Shown: piece by piece, positions 8,205-15,800 of the stretch
Numbering within the stretch: the first letter of the stretch is position 1
Layout: each line of letters starts with the position of its first letter
NCBI GenBank assembly: GCA_000438015.1
Contig: FR901636.1
Coordinates: 48,098 to 65,248 of the forward strand
Source: Coraliomargarita sp. CAG:312
GTDB taxonomy: Bacteria > Verrucomicrobiota > Verrucomicrobiia > Opitutales > Intestinicryptomonadaceae
Length of the DNA stretch: 17,151 bases
Direction: 5' to 3'
Notes under the pieces: generated by a model
Database searches by the model: none
What the model was told of the DNA's origin: nothing
What the model saw: only the letters and a program-made list of their open reading frames with translations
Position numbers and translations under genes: made by a program

Positions 8205-9236
8205 ATGAAGAAAAAAGTAGGAATAACTGGCGCAAGCGGCTATGCTGGAATAGAGCTTGTGAAACTTCTCTCAAAACATCCGGATGTCGAACTTGGATGC
8301 GTGACATCGCGCAGTCTGGCAGGGACAAACGTCGCAGACAACATGCCTGCATTGCGCCACCTATTGCCCGAAAATTTCAAATTTATTTCTTCCTCCCCCG
8401 AAGAACAGGCAAAAATGGACGACATAGACATTTGGTTTTTAGCCCTTCCCCACGGGGCAGCGGCTGAATACGCCAGAGCTCTTGTAAATGCGGGGAAGAC
8501 AGTCCTGGATTTGTCGGCGGATTTCCGCCTGAACAGCCTTGATATTTATAGGGAATATTACGGCGCCGACCATCCTGCACCCGAGCTTTTGCAAATGGGC
8601 AAGTATGTGATTCCCGAGCTATTCCCCGTATCGGCAGACGACAAGCTTATAGCCTGTGCCGGATGTTATCCAACAAGCATACTGTTGCCGCTAATTCCCC
8701 TTATGCGCGAAAATGCCGCAGGGCGCAAGCACATAGTCATAGACAGCTACAGCGGCGTATCCGGAGCGGGGAAAAAGGCGGATATGGGCTACATTTTCTG
8801 CGAGCGCAACGAAAGCGCCAAAGCCTACGGATTGCCAAAGCACCGCCATCTATCCGAAATAGAGGAGGAATTGAGCGCGGCGGCCGGAGAAAATATAGTG
8901 GTGCAATTCAATCCGCACCTTGCTCCGATGACGAGGGGCATTTCCACTACCATAACGCTTCCCGCAAAATTTGAAGGCGTCGAGGCTGTTTATGAAATTT
9001 GGCAAAAATACTATTCTGGGAAACCGTTTGTTAAGATTTTAAAGAGCGGTTCATATCCGGACACTCTCCATGTATGCGGAACAAACCGCTGCGATATCTC
9101 AGCAGTTTATGATCCGCGCACGAAAAATTTGGTGGTTTGCAGCGTCATAGACAATCTCGTCAAGGGCGCAAGCGGACAGGCGGTTCAAATAATGAATCTC
9201 ATATGCGGCTTCAAAGAGACCGCGGGGCTATTGTAG
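8205..9236 (+). CDS. argC: N-acetyl-gamma-glutamyl-phosphate reductase
   Basis: This 343-residue enzyme catalyses the NADPH-dependent reduction of N-acetylglutamyl 5-phosphate to the semialdehyde, the third step of arginine synthesis. The N-terminal GITGASGYAG (6-15) is the NADP-binding glycine-rich loop of the family. The catalytic cysteine is Cys154 in AGCYPTS, and the KHRH motif (212-215) carries the catalytic histidine. The SYSGVSGAGK segment (181-190) is also typical. The length is normal for the short bacterial form and it is not fused to ArgB. It is the first gene of the arg operon, 25 bases before argJ. AAGG about 10 bases upstream of the ATG is a modest Shine-Dalgarno candidate. I saw no convincing arginine operator in the 250 bases upstream. 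Confidence 0.96.
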   Translation: MKKKVGITGASGYAGIELVKLLSKHPDVELGCVTSRSLAGTNVADNMPALRHLLPENFKFISSSPEEQAKMDDIDIWFLALPHGAAAEYARALVNAGKTVLDLSADFRLNSLDIYREYYGADHPAPELLQMGKYVIPELFPVSADDKLIACAGCYPTSILLPLIPLMRENAAGRKHIVIDSYSGVSGAGKKADMGYIFCERNESAKAYGLPKHRHLSEIEEELSAAAGENIVVQFNPHLAPMTRGISTTITLPAKFEGVEAVYEIWQKYYSGKPFVKILKSGSYPDTLHVCGTNRCDISAVYDPRTKNLVVCSVIDNLVKGASGQAVQIMNLICGFKETAGLL

Positions 9237-9261
9237 TTAAAAACATTTAAGGCAAAAGGCT

Positions 9262-10500
9262 ATGGCAGAAAACTTCAAAATTCAGACGACGGAAGACGTC
9301 GCGGGACTAAATTTGGTAAAAGGATTTAAAGTCGCGGGAGCTGCGTGCGACATCAGAAATAAGAACGACATGTCGCGTTTGGACGTTGCCCTGATAGTTT
9401 CCGACATTCCAGCAACAGGTTCCGGCGTTTTCACAACAAACGACGTAAAGGCCGCCCCGGTAGTTTTGGACATAAAAAAGCTCGAACAGTCCAAAACAAT
9501 GCGCGCAATCGTCGCCAACAGCGGCAACGCAAATGCGTGTACCGGCGCAAGGGGAATGGAAGACGCTGAAAACACTTGCAAAATAGTCGCCGACTTAATC
9601 GGTTCAGATCCCGACCAGGTTCTAGTATGTTCCACCGGCAGAATAGGCGAATTTATGCCTATGCAAAAGCTTAAAAACGGAATCTCCGAAGCCGCCTCCA
9701 AACTTTCCGACTCGGAACAGGCGGCAAAAGAAGCGGCGCTTGCCATAATGACCTCGGACACCCGGCCAAAGACTGTTCTTTCTGTGGTTGAAGTAGGCGG
9801 AAAGAAGATATCCGTAGCAGGAATGGCAAAAGGCGCTGGAATGATAGAACCTAATATGGCAACAATGCTCGCTTTTATAGTAAGCGACGCAAAAATATCC
9901 CAGCCACTCTTGAAGAAATGCCTAAAAACCGCCGCCGATAAAACCTTCAACCGCATAACTGTCGACGGTGATATGAGCACAAACGACACGGTTCTTTGCC
10001 TGTGCAATGGAAGCAGCCAAGTAGAGGTCTCAGAGTCGGACAAGGACATTCTGGAAGCCTTTCAAGCCGCAATTACCGCAGTTTCAAGGGCGCTTGCGCG
10101 CAAAATAGTTGGCGACGGAGAAAAAATAACAAAAGTCGTCGAAGTAAAAGTCGAAGGAGCGCGCGACGAAGCGCAAGCGGAAAAAATCTGCCGCAGCATA
10201 GGCAACTCGCTTTTAGTAAAGTCGTCGTGGTTCGGCTGCGACCCCAACTGGGGCAGGCTTACTGATGCCGCAGGCTACGCGCGCACGGGAATTTCCATCG
10301 ACAAAATCGACCTTTGGTACGACGGAGTTGAAGTTCTCAAAAAGGGGCAACCCGTGGACGCCAACAAGCCTCTTTGGAGGGAAATAGTGGCAAAAAAAAC
10401 TTTTACAATTACTATGAACCTGAATATGGGTTCCGCCAGCGAAGCCATCCTTGCTGCCGACCTAACAGAAGAATATGTAAATTTCAACAAGGGCGAGTAA
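9262..10500 (+). CDS. argJ: Bifunctional glutamate N-acetyltransferase / amino-acid acetyltransferase
   Basis: This 412-residue ArgJ transfers the acetyl group from N-acetylornithine to glutamate, which closes the acetyl cycle of arginine synthesis; many ArgJ proteins can also use acetyl-CoA. The precursor self-cleaves before a threonine nucleophile, here Thr201 in the KGAGMIEPNMATMLAF region (190-205), to give alpha and beta chains. Other landmarks are the GSGVFTTN (53-60), ANSGNANACTG (85-95) and CSTGRIGE (123-130) segments, and the C-terminal FGCDPNWGR segment. Whether this copy is mono- or bifunctional cannot be told from sequence. Its presence explains why no argA or argE is needed next to it. 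Its stop codon TAA shares one A with the start of argB, which suggests translational coupling. AAGG-like stretches lie upstream of the ATG. Confidence 0.96.
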   Translation: MAENFKIQTTEDVAGLNLVKGFKVAGAACDIRNKNDMSRLDVALIVSDIPATGSGVFTTNDVKAAPVVLDIKKLEQSKTMRAIVANSGNANACTGARGMEDAENTCKIVADLIGSDPDQVLVCSTGRIGEFMPMQKLKNGISEAASKLSDSEQAAKEAALAIMTSDTRPKTVLSVVEVGGKKISVAGMAKGAGMIEPNMATMLAFIVSDAKISQPLLKKCLKTAADKTFNRITVDGDMSTNDTVLCLCNGSSQVEVSESDKDILEAFQAAITAVSRALARKIVGDGEKITKVVEVKVEGARDEAQAEKICRSIGNSLLVKSSWFGCDPNWGRLTDAAGYARTGISIDKIDLWYDGVEVLKKGQPVDANKPLWREIVAKKTFTITMNLNMGSASEAILAADLTEEYVNFNKGE

Positions 10501-11402
10501 TGGCACACCCTACAATAGACGAAGTCACAAAAAAAGCAGGCGTCTTAATAGAGGCGCTCCCATACATTCAGCGTTTCCACGGCTCGACGTTCGTGGTTAA
10601 ATACGGCGGGGCGTTTATGGACGACCCAAATCCGGAATTTCGCGCGTTGGTGGCGCAGGATATTGCGTTTCTGGCCGCAGTGGGAATCAATGTAGTAGTT
10701 GTGCACGGCGGCGGCAAAGCCATCAGCAGGGCTATGGAAAAATCCGGCTTGAAGGCGGAATTTCGCAACGGCATGAGGGTCACCGACGAAAAGACGGTAA
10801 AAATTGTAGAGGACGTTCTAAACAACGAGGTAAACGCCGAAATCTGCAAGATGCTCGAAGCCCAAGGATGCAGGGCTAAATCACTTCCCGGCAACGACGT
10901 GCTTTGCTGCAAAAAATTGGAGTCGTTCAACGAGAACGGCGAAATAGTGGACATAGGCTATGTGGGAAAAATCAGCCTTGTTAAAGCCAAGCTTATAAAA
11001 AAGGCAATATCCGACGGATTCACGCCCGTTGTTTCGCCAATAGCAATGGGAACGTCCGACAACCATCCGTACAATACAAACGCCGACGTCGCGGCGGCTG
11101 CGGTCGCGAGCGCGTTAAAAGCGCGCAGGCTGGTATTCCTTTGCGACGTACCCGGTCTTATGCGCGACCCCAAAGACCGGAATACGCTAATTTCGCACTT
11201 GAAAGTCGACGAAGTGCAATCCCTTAAAGACGCAAAAATTATAGGGGGCGGAATGATGCCAAAAGTTGACAGCGGCGTGGAAGCAATAAGGAACGGCGTC
11301 CGCAGAGTGCACTTTGTCGACGGATATATGCCCCACAGCATACTCTTGGAAATTTTCACCGACGAAGGCATAGGAACTGAAATAGTGACATCCGAATCAT
11401 AG
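10500..11402 (+). CDS. argB: Acetylglutamate kinase, probably arginine-inhibited
   Basis: This 300-residue kinase phosphorylates N-acetylglutamate, the second step of the pathway. I chose the ATG at 10500, which overlaps the argJ stop (TAATG); a longer frame exists upstream, but its extra 42 residues only repeat argJ sequence out of frame. AAGGGCGAG just before it is the best Shine-Dalgarno in the window. Key motifs: VVKYGG (32-37, Lys34), VVHGGGK (67-73), FRNGMRVT (88-95), YNTNAD (191-196) and GGGMMPK (249-255, Lys255). A helix of about 25 residues precedes the first strand, and the C-terminus has His279, Glu284 and the G-x-G-T of 290-293. In known enzymes, that extra N-terminal helix and this C-terminal signature mark the hexameric, arginine-sensitive type, so feedback inhibition by arginine is a well-founded inference. 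Confidence 0.96.
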   Translation: MAHPTIDEVTKKAGVLIEALPYIQRFHGSTFVVKYGGAFMDDPNPEFRALVAQDIAFLAAVGINVVVVHGGGKAISRAMEKSGLKAEFRNGMRVTDEKTVKIVEDVLNNEVNAEICKMLEAQGCRAKSLPGNDVLCCKKLESFNENGEIVDIGYVGKISLVKAKLIKKAISDGFTPVVSPIAMGTSDNHPYNTNADVAAAAVASALKARRLVFLCDVPGLMRDPKDRNTLISHLKVDEVQSLKDAKIIGGGMMPKVDSGVEAIRNGVRRVHFVDGYMPHSILLEIFTDEGIGTEIVTSES

Positions 11403-11422
11403 ACAACTATATTTAAAAAACA

Positions 11423-12619
11423 ATGACGACAAAAGAAAAGATTGAAAAGTATGCGATGCCGAATTTCGGCGTCAGAGACTTTGTCGTGTCGCGCGGGAAA
11501 GGCTCGTACATTTACGATGAAAACGGCGAAAAATACCTGGACTTTGGAGGAGGAATAGCCGTAATGAGCATAGGGCACGCGAACCCGCGATGGGTGAAAG
11601 CCGTCTCCGAACAGGCCGCAAAACTCGCGCATTGCAGCAATTTATACCTTACAAAGGAACAAGCCGATTTGGCGGAAAAAGTAGTCTCTAAAATCGGAGC
11701 CGGCAAAGTGTATTTTTGCAATAGCGGAACCGAAGCAAACGAAGCGCTGATAAAAGCCGCCCGCCTTTACGGAATAAAAGCTTCAGGCAAAGAGGGAGTC
11801 AAATCCCGAATAATAACGGCAAAAAACGGATTCCACGGAAGAACACTCGGAGCGCTGGCGGCAACCGCGCAAGATAAAATCCAACGGGGATTCGCTCCGA
11901 TTTTGGAAGGATTCTCGTACGGGGAATTTAACAATATTGAGAGTTTCGAAAAGCTAATGGGCGACGATGTCGCCGCAATTTTAGTCGAACCCGTGCAGGG
12001 AGAAAGCGGAGTGACGCCGGCAAGCAAGCAGTTTCTAAAAGGTTTAAAAGAACTCTGTAAAAAACACGGCGCCCTGCTTTTCTTTGACGAAGTCCAGTGC
12101 GGAGTCGGCAGGTGCGGAAAGTTCCTCGCAAGCCAAAGAATAGGCGTGAAGCCCGACGGCGTAAGCCTTGCCAAGGGAATAGGCGGAGGATTTCCTATCG
12201 GTGCCACATGGCTGGCAAAACCCTACGCAGATTTATTCTCCCCGGGGTCGCACGGCACGACATTCGGAGGAAACGCGCTGGCTTGTGCCGCTGCTTTGGC
12301 CACCTTAAAAGAAATCGACTCTAAAAAACTAATCGAAAACGCTTTTAAACTAGGCGAAGTTCTTGCAAAAGGACTTGAAAAAATAGCAAAGAAATATCCG
12401 TGTAAAATAAAGCTCACACGCGGATTGGGACTTATGAGAGCGGTTCTATTTCAGCCCGAATACCCGAATTCTGAAGTATGCGCAAAGCTCCGCAAAAATA
12501 AGCTAATACTTATTCCCGCAGGAGCAAACGCATTGAGATTCCTGCCGCCGCTCAATACAACCGCCGCGGAAGTAAACTCCGCTCTAAAAATATTCGATAA
12601 GACAATTGGAGAACTGTAA
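11423..12619 (+). CDS. argD: Acetylornithine aminotransferase
   Basis: This 398-residue PLP-dependent class III aminotransferase converts N-acetylglutamate semialdehyde and glutamate to N-acetylornithine and 2-oxoglutarate, the fourth step of the pathway. Landmarks: YLDFGGGIAV near 38-47, the phosphate-binding SGTEANE (101-107), FHGRTLGALAAT (137-148), the VEPVQGE segment (188-194), FDEVQCGVGR (221-230, with Asp222 contacting the pyridine nitrogen), and Lys251 in LAKGIGGGFPIGA as the Schiff-base lysine. A later GTTFGGN segment is also conserved. Its place between argB and argF supports the argD assignment over other ornithine or GABA aminotransferases. The gap to argB is 20 bases and to argF two bases. 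No Shine-Dalgarno sequence is seen before the ATG. Confidence 0.95.
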   Translation: MTTKEKIEKYAMPNFGVRDFVVSRGKGSYIYDENGEKYLDFGGGIAVMSIGHANPRWVKAVSEQAAKLAHCSNLYLTKEQADLAEKVVSKIGAGKVYFCNSGTEANEALIKAARLYGIKASGKEGVKSRIITAKNGFHGRTLGALAATAQDKIQRGFAPILEGFSYGEFNNIESFEKLMGDDVAAILVEPVQGESGVTPASKQFLKGLKELCKKHGALLFFDEVQCGVGRCGKFLASQRIGVKPDGVSLAKGIGGGFPIGATWLAKPYADLFSPGSHGTTFGGNALACAAALATLKEIDSKKLIENAFKLGEVLAKGLEKIAKKYPCKIKLTRGLGLMRAVLFQPEYPNSEVCAKLRKNKLILIPAGANALRFLPPLNTTAAEVNSALKIFDKTIGEL

Positions 12620-12621
12620 TT

Positions 12622-13581
12622 ATGGTAAGATCATTTTTAAAAGACACCGACTTGACTCCGGCGGAAGCCGCGGAAGTTTTTGACCTGGCCTACCGCTATA
12701 AGAAGCTTCGTTCCGCCGGCGTAATGGACGTTCTGCGAGGACAAAGCTGGGGCCTGGTTTTCTTCAAGAAAAGCACGCGCACAAGGCTTTCCTTTGAGGC
12801 GGGAATATACGAGCTCGGCGGGCATCCCATGGTAATGAACTCCTCAGACCTTCAAATTTCCCGCGGGGAAACCATAGAGGACACCGCAAGAATTATGGGC
12901 AGATTTCTGCATGGAATAGTGATAAGAACTTTTGGACAGGATATTGTGGAAACTTTCGCAAAGTATTCCGGCCTTCCCGTAGTAAACGCCCTGACAGATC
13001 TTCTCCACCCTTGCCAAAGCTATACAGATATGTTCACTATGATGGAATATTTCAGCAAGGGAACTCCGTCCGTAGAATCGCTAAAAGGCAAAAAGTTCGT
13101 ATTTTTTGGCGACACCGCATGCAATATGGCTTATTCATTGGCCCTTGCCGGATCTATGTTCGGAGTGGAAGTAGTCTTATGCGGCCCTGAGGAATTTAAG
13201 CCCTCAAAAGACTTGGACAAGCTGTTTGAAGACGCAAAACTTCCAAAAAATTATACGTTTACAGACGATCCCATAAAAGCGGCAAAAGGCGCGAACATCC
13301 TGTACACGGACGTATGGGTGAGCATGGGCAAAGAAGATGAAAAAGCCGAACGAATTAAAATAATGTCGCCATATCAAGTTAATGAAAAACTGTTTAAGGT
13401 TGCAGCAAAAGACTCATACTTTATGCACTGCCTGCCGGCGCACTCGGGCGAAGAAGTAAGCGAAGGCATCCTGCGCGGCTCAAAAAGCATCATCTTTGAC
13501 CAGGCGGAAAACCGCCTGCATGTCCAAAAGGCGATTGTAAGCTGGCTCGTGCAGCAAAACCGCAAAACGTTGCAAGCTTAA
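12622..13581 (+). CDS. argF: Ornithine carbamoyltransferase
   Basis: This 319-residue enzyme transfers the carbamoyl group from carbamoyl phosphate to ornithine to give citrulline. The carbamoyl-phosphate motif STRTR is at 51-55, HPCQ at 129-132, the ornithine-binding D-x-W-x-S-M-G loop at 230-236, and HCLPAH at 269-274. The SMG loop separates ornithine transcarbamylase from aspartate and N-acetylornithine transcarbamylases, so this pathway deacetylates before carbamoylation, which agrees with argJ being present. The start is two bases after the argD stop, without a Shine-Dalgarno sequence, so translation is probably coupled. argG and argH are not adjacent. A strong terminator ends the operon. 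Confidence 0.95.
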   Translation: MVRSFLKDTDLTPAEAAEVFDLAYRYKKLRSAGVMDVLRGQSWGLVFFKKSTRTRLSFEAGIYELGGHPMVMNSSDLQISRGETIEDTARIMGRFLHGIVIRTFGQDIVETFAKYSGLPVVNALTDLLHPCQSYTDMFTMMEYFSKGTPSVESLKGKKFVFFGDTACNMAYSLALAGSMFGVEVVLCGPEEFKPSKDLDKLFEDAKLPKNYTFTDDPIKAAKGANILYTDVWVSMGKEDEKAERIKIMSPYQVNEKLFKVAAKDSYFMHCLPAHSGEEVSEGILRGSKSIIFDQAENRLHVQKAIVSWLVQQNRKTLQA

Positions 13582-13595
13582 AATGCTTTAAGCTT

Positions 13596-13626
13596 AAACC
13601 TCCGCGCAAGGCGGAGGTTTTTTTTT
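13596..13626 (+). terminator. Intrinsic terminator of the arg operon
   Basis: A perfect 10-base stem (13596-13605 pairing with 13611-13620) encloses a 5-base loop and runs into nine consecutive T. It starts 15 bases after the argF stop. This is the strongest terminator in the window and marks the end of the five-gene arg transcript. Confidence 0.93.
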
Positions 13627-13904
13627 CGTCCACGCATGCGTATTATAACACGCGTTAAAAAGTTGTAGGCGGCATGCAGCCTCTGCAAAAGTTGCTATCA
13701 TTTAGAGAAAATTTCTGGAAATTGCATATTTTAACGAAAATGCCGCGCATTCAAATAATACGCCTCTGAAATCGCCCGCCGTCGAGAAAATGCGAACGCG
13801 CTTTAAGTTTTCGGCATAAAACAAATAAAAAAATAACGGACGCCCCCAAAGCAAAATTTATTTCATTTGAAAATAAATCCGTGTTGCCCAATATTTACAA
13901 CGAT
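13627..13904. other. Intergenic region between arg operon and exonuclease gene
   Basis: The gap between the argF stop and the exonuclease start is about 320 bases, including the terminator. I see no coding frame with family features in it. Just before the exonuclease gene there is an A/T-rich inverted repeat, ATTTATTT at 13856-13863 and AAATAAAT at 13871-13878, which may be an operator or chance in A/T-rich DNA. No clear promoter could be chosen. Confidence 0.4.
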
Positions 13905-14906
13905 ATGAACTATACCGCCCTCGACTTTGAAACCGCCAACGCCTCGCGCGCGTCGGTTTGCGCGGTTGGATTTGTGCGTGTTGAAAATGGGAAAATAGTA
14001 AAATCGGCGCACCAGCTTATAAACCCTCAAATGCGCTTTGACTACCGCAATGAGGCTGTCCATGGAATTACAGAATACGACGTCCGCAACGCTCCGATTT
14101 TCTCGGACTATTGGGACGAGCTCCGCCAGTATCTCAGCGATATCGTAATAGCCCACAACGCCGCTTTCGATATTTCCTGCTTGCGGTCAACTCTAGATGT
14201 TTACGGGCTTGCCCCAACAAACTTCAAATATCTTTGCACGCTCCGAATAAGCCGCAAGACACTGGGGCTGCAAAGCAACTCTTTAGACTCCTTGGCTAGA
14301 GCTTTAAATCTCGGATATTTCAAGCACCACAATGCGCTTGAAGATGCAGCAATGTGCGCAAAACTGTTTGAAATCCTGCGCGAACGCACCGATGTCTCAA
14401 AATTCGCCAAGGATTTTCTGGAGCCAAAAGACAGGCTGCGCGGCGTATATAAGAAAGCCGAAATAGGGCATAAAACAAAGCATCCATTCCCAACTCCGCC
14501 AATATCCCGCGGAGAATGCGAGAAATTCTTTCAGCCGGAACTATTCAAGTTTGCAAAAATAATAGGATCACCCCAGGAAATACGCAAACCTGGCGGAGCG
14601 GGACAGGGAAAAGTCAATTTAGAAGAATTGCTCGATTTCGATTTCTCGCCAATTGACTTTTCAAAGAAGTTCGTGGTGACGGGGATTTTCTCGTCAATAT
14701 CCAGAAAAGAAGCGGAAAGCCTTATATTATACCGCGGCGGAGAAATCCAAAGGACAGTGGATTCTCAAACTGATTATATTGTCGTCGGCGGAGTTAAGCC
14801 GCCCTCTTGGAACCGCGGCGAATACGGGGAAAAAATAGACACTGCCTTAAAAATAGGCCGCGCGCGCTTTTTGAGCGAATCGCATTTTTTGCGTGAAATT
14901 CAATGA
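13905..14906 (+). CDS. DEDDh 3'-5' exonuclease (DnaQ-like) fused to a BRCT domain
   Basis: I chose the ATG at 13905 (333 residues), because the family begins with a few residues before the first strand; a GTG at 13881 would add eight. Exo I is Asp7 and Glu9 in LDFET, Exo II is HNAAFD (84-89, Asp89), and Exo III is His142 with Asp147 in HNALEDA, which makes a complete DEDDh active site. The exonuclease domain covers about 1-165. A linker rich in charged residues and prolines (about 166-250) leads to a BRCT-type domain (about 252-332) with FVVTGIF, a GGE turn (278-280) and DYIVVGG (290-296). Such fusions are known as DNA polymerase III epsilon-like proteins, distinct from the replicative proofreading subunit. 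A role in DNA repair is likely; the exact substrate is not known. It stands alone between the arg operon and a tRNA gene. Confidence 0.9.
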   Translation: MNYTALDFETANASRASVCAVGFVRVENGKIVKSAHQLINPQMRFDYRNEAVHGITEYDVRNAPIFSDYWDELRQYLSDIVIAHNAAFDISCLRSTLDVYGLAPTNFKYLCTLRISRKTLGLQSNSLDSLARALNLGYFKHHNALEDAAMCAKLFEILRERTDVSKFAKDFLEPKDRLRGVYKKAEIGHKTKHPFPTPPISRGECEKFFQPELFKFAKIIGSPQEIRKPGGAGQGKVNLEELLDFDFSPIDFSKKFVVTGIFSSISRKEAESLILYRGGEIQRTVDSQTDYIVVGGVKPPSWNRGEYGEKIDTALKIGRARFLSESHFLREIQ

Positions 14907-14974
14907 AAAGAAAAAAATTAAAAAAAAAGCTTGCGCGCGAACTCATTTGATACTTAACTGCCATCTTTAATTGA

Positions 14975-15051
<77 letters not shown>

Positions 15052-15060
15052 TTTTCTATG

Positions 15061-15089
15061 CGCCGCTTTTTATAAGCGGTGTTTTTTTT
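15061..15089 (+). terminator. Intrinsic terminator after tRNA-fMet
   Basis: An 8-base stem (15061-15068 with 15074-15081, one G-U wobble) with a 5-base loop is followed by eight T (15082-15089). It begins nine bases after the tRNA 3' end, so the tRNA is probably the last product of its transcript. Confidence 0.85.
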
Positions 15090-15800
15090 GCCGATTATTG
15101 CGCTTTGCTTCAAAAATTTTAGCCTAGAAAAAAGAATATATAATGCCAACGCATATAAAGGCTTTAAACAAATAAGGATATTAAACTTTTTGCAAACAGC
15201 TGCTGATAATTGAATCCAATATGGTTTTCGATGCTCTCCATTATCGTTATAGTTTTTCTGCATGCGCAGTATTAAGTATGCAGAAAATCCTGCGCGCATA
15301 ATTTGAAGGCAAAATTAAAAGCTAGAAATAGCATTATAGGTCAATGTACTTTTGTAAAGCTGGGCATAATGCCGGACAGAAAATGTCTTTGCTGGTGGGG
15401 GTATTCTTCGTTGCGCCTAATATACAAATACAGCCTCCTGCTTTCCCGCAGAAAAATCCTCCAACTTAATTTTCCAGTTTGGAAGCCCCAAAATTGCCCT
15501 TGCCCGCCGTTTCCAAAATTTTTTGCTCAAGCCTTTTCTTCTGTAAGGAGAATTCGCAGCGAGAAATTGGCGATTCCGACCTCCTCTTTTCGCCTGCCGA
15601 TCAGTTATAAAATCTAGTTCCATTCTCAGCCGACAAATTGCAATTCGTTTTGCGGATTTTTTGCGGTTCCAATCAATCTCAAAGTGGGTGGACTTATTGG
15701 CTGGGCAAGATTGCAGAAAAATTTTATTGTAGAAACCTCCAAGAAGAATTATATATATTGCGTTGTTTCTTATTCCTAAACCATCATAAGAATTTATTTT
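15090..15800. other. About 700 bases without a supported gene
   Basis: Several short open frames exist on both strands, but none shows a family motif, good start or plausible composition. The longest is a minus-strand frame open from about 15814 down to 15417 whose only ATG is internal; its product is very rich in Lys and Arg. A second minus-strand frame of about 40 codons, ending near 15465, also reads as protein-like. Together they might be remains of a decayed gene, but I cannot name one. The stretch also carries a perfect 10-base inverted repeat at 15254-15287. The promoter of the downstream phosphoesterase gene should lie near the end of this stretch; only an unspecific ATATATAT run is seen there. 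Confidence 0.4.
15254..15287. repeat. Perfect 10-base inverted repeat, 14-base spacer
   Basis: TTTTCTGCAT at 15254-15263 is repeated in reverse complement at 15278-15287. No T-run follows on either strand, so it does not look like a terminator. It could be a protein-binding site or the remnant of a small mobile element; nothing nearby decides this. Confidence 0.5.

Noticed and set aside
10374..10499. Longer N-terminus for argB
   Set aside because: The extra 42 residues are argJ sequence read in another frame; argB homologues start at the ATG that overlaps the argJ stop.
13881..13904. GTG start for the exonuclease gene
   Set aside because: It would add eight residues not expected before the first strand, while the ATG at 13905 gives the usual N-terminus.
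15303..15617. Plus-strand frame of 104 codons in the gene-free stretch
   Set aside because: It needs a TTG start, has no recognisable domain and has an unlikely composition.
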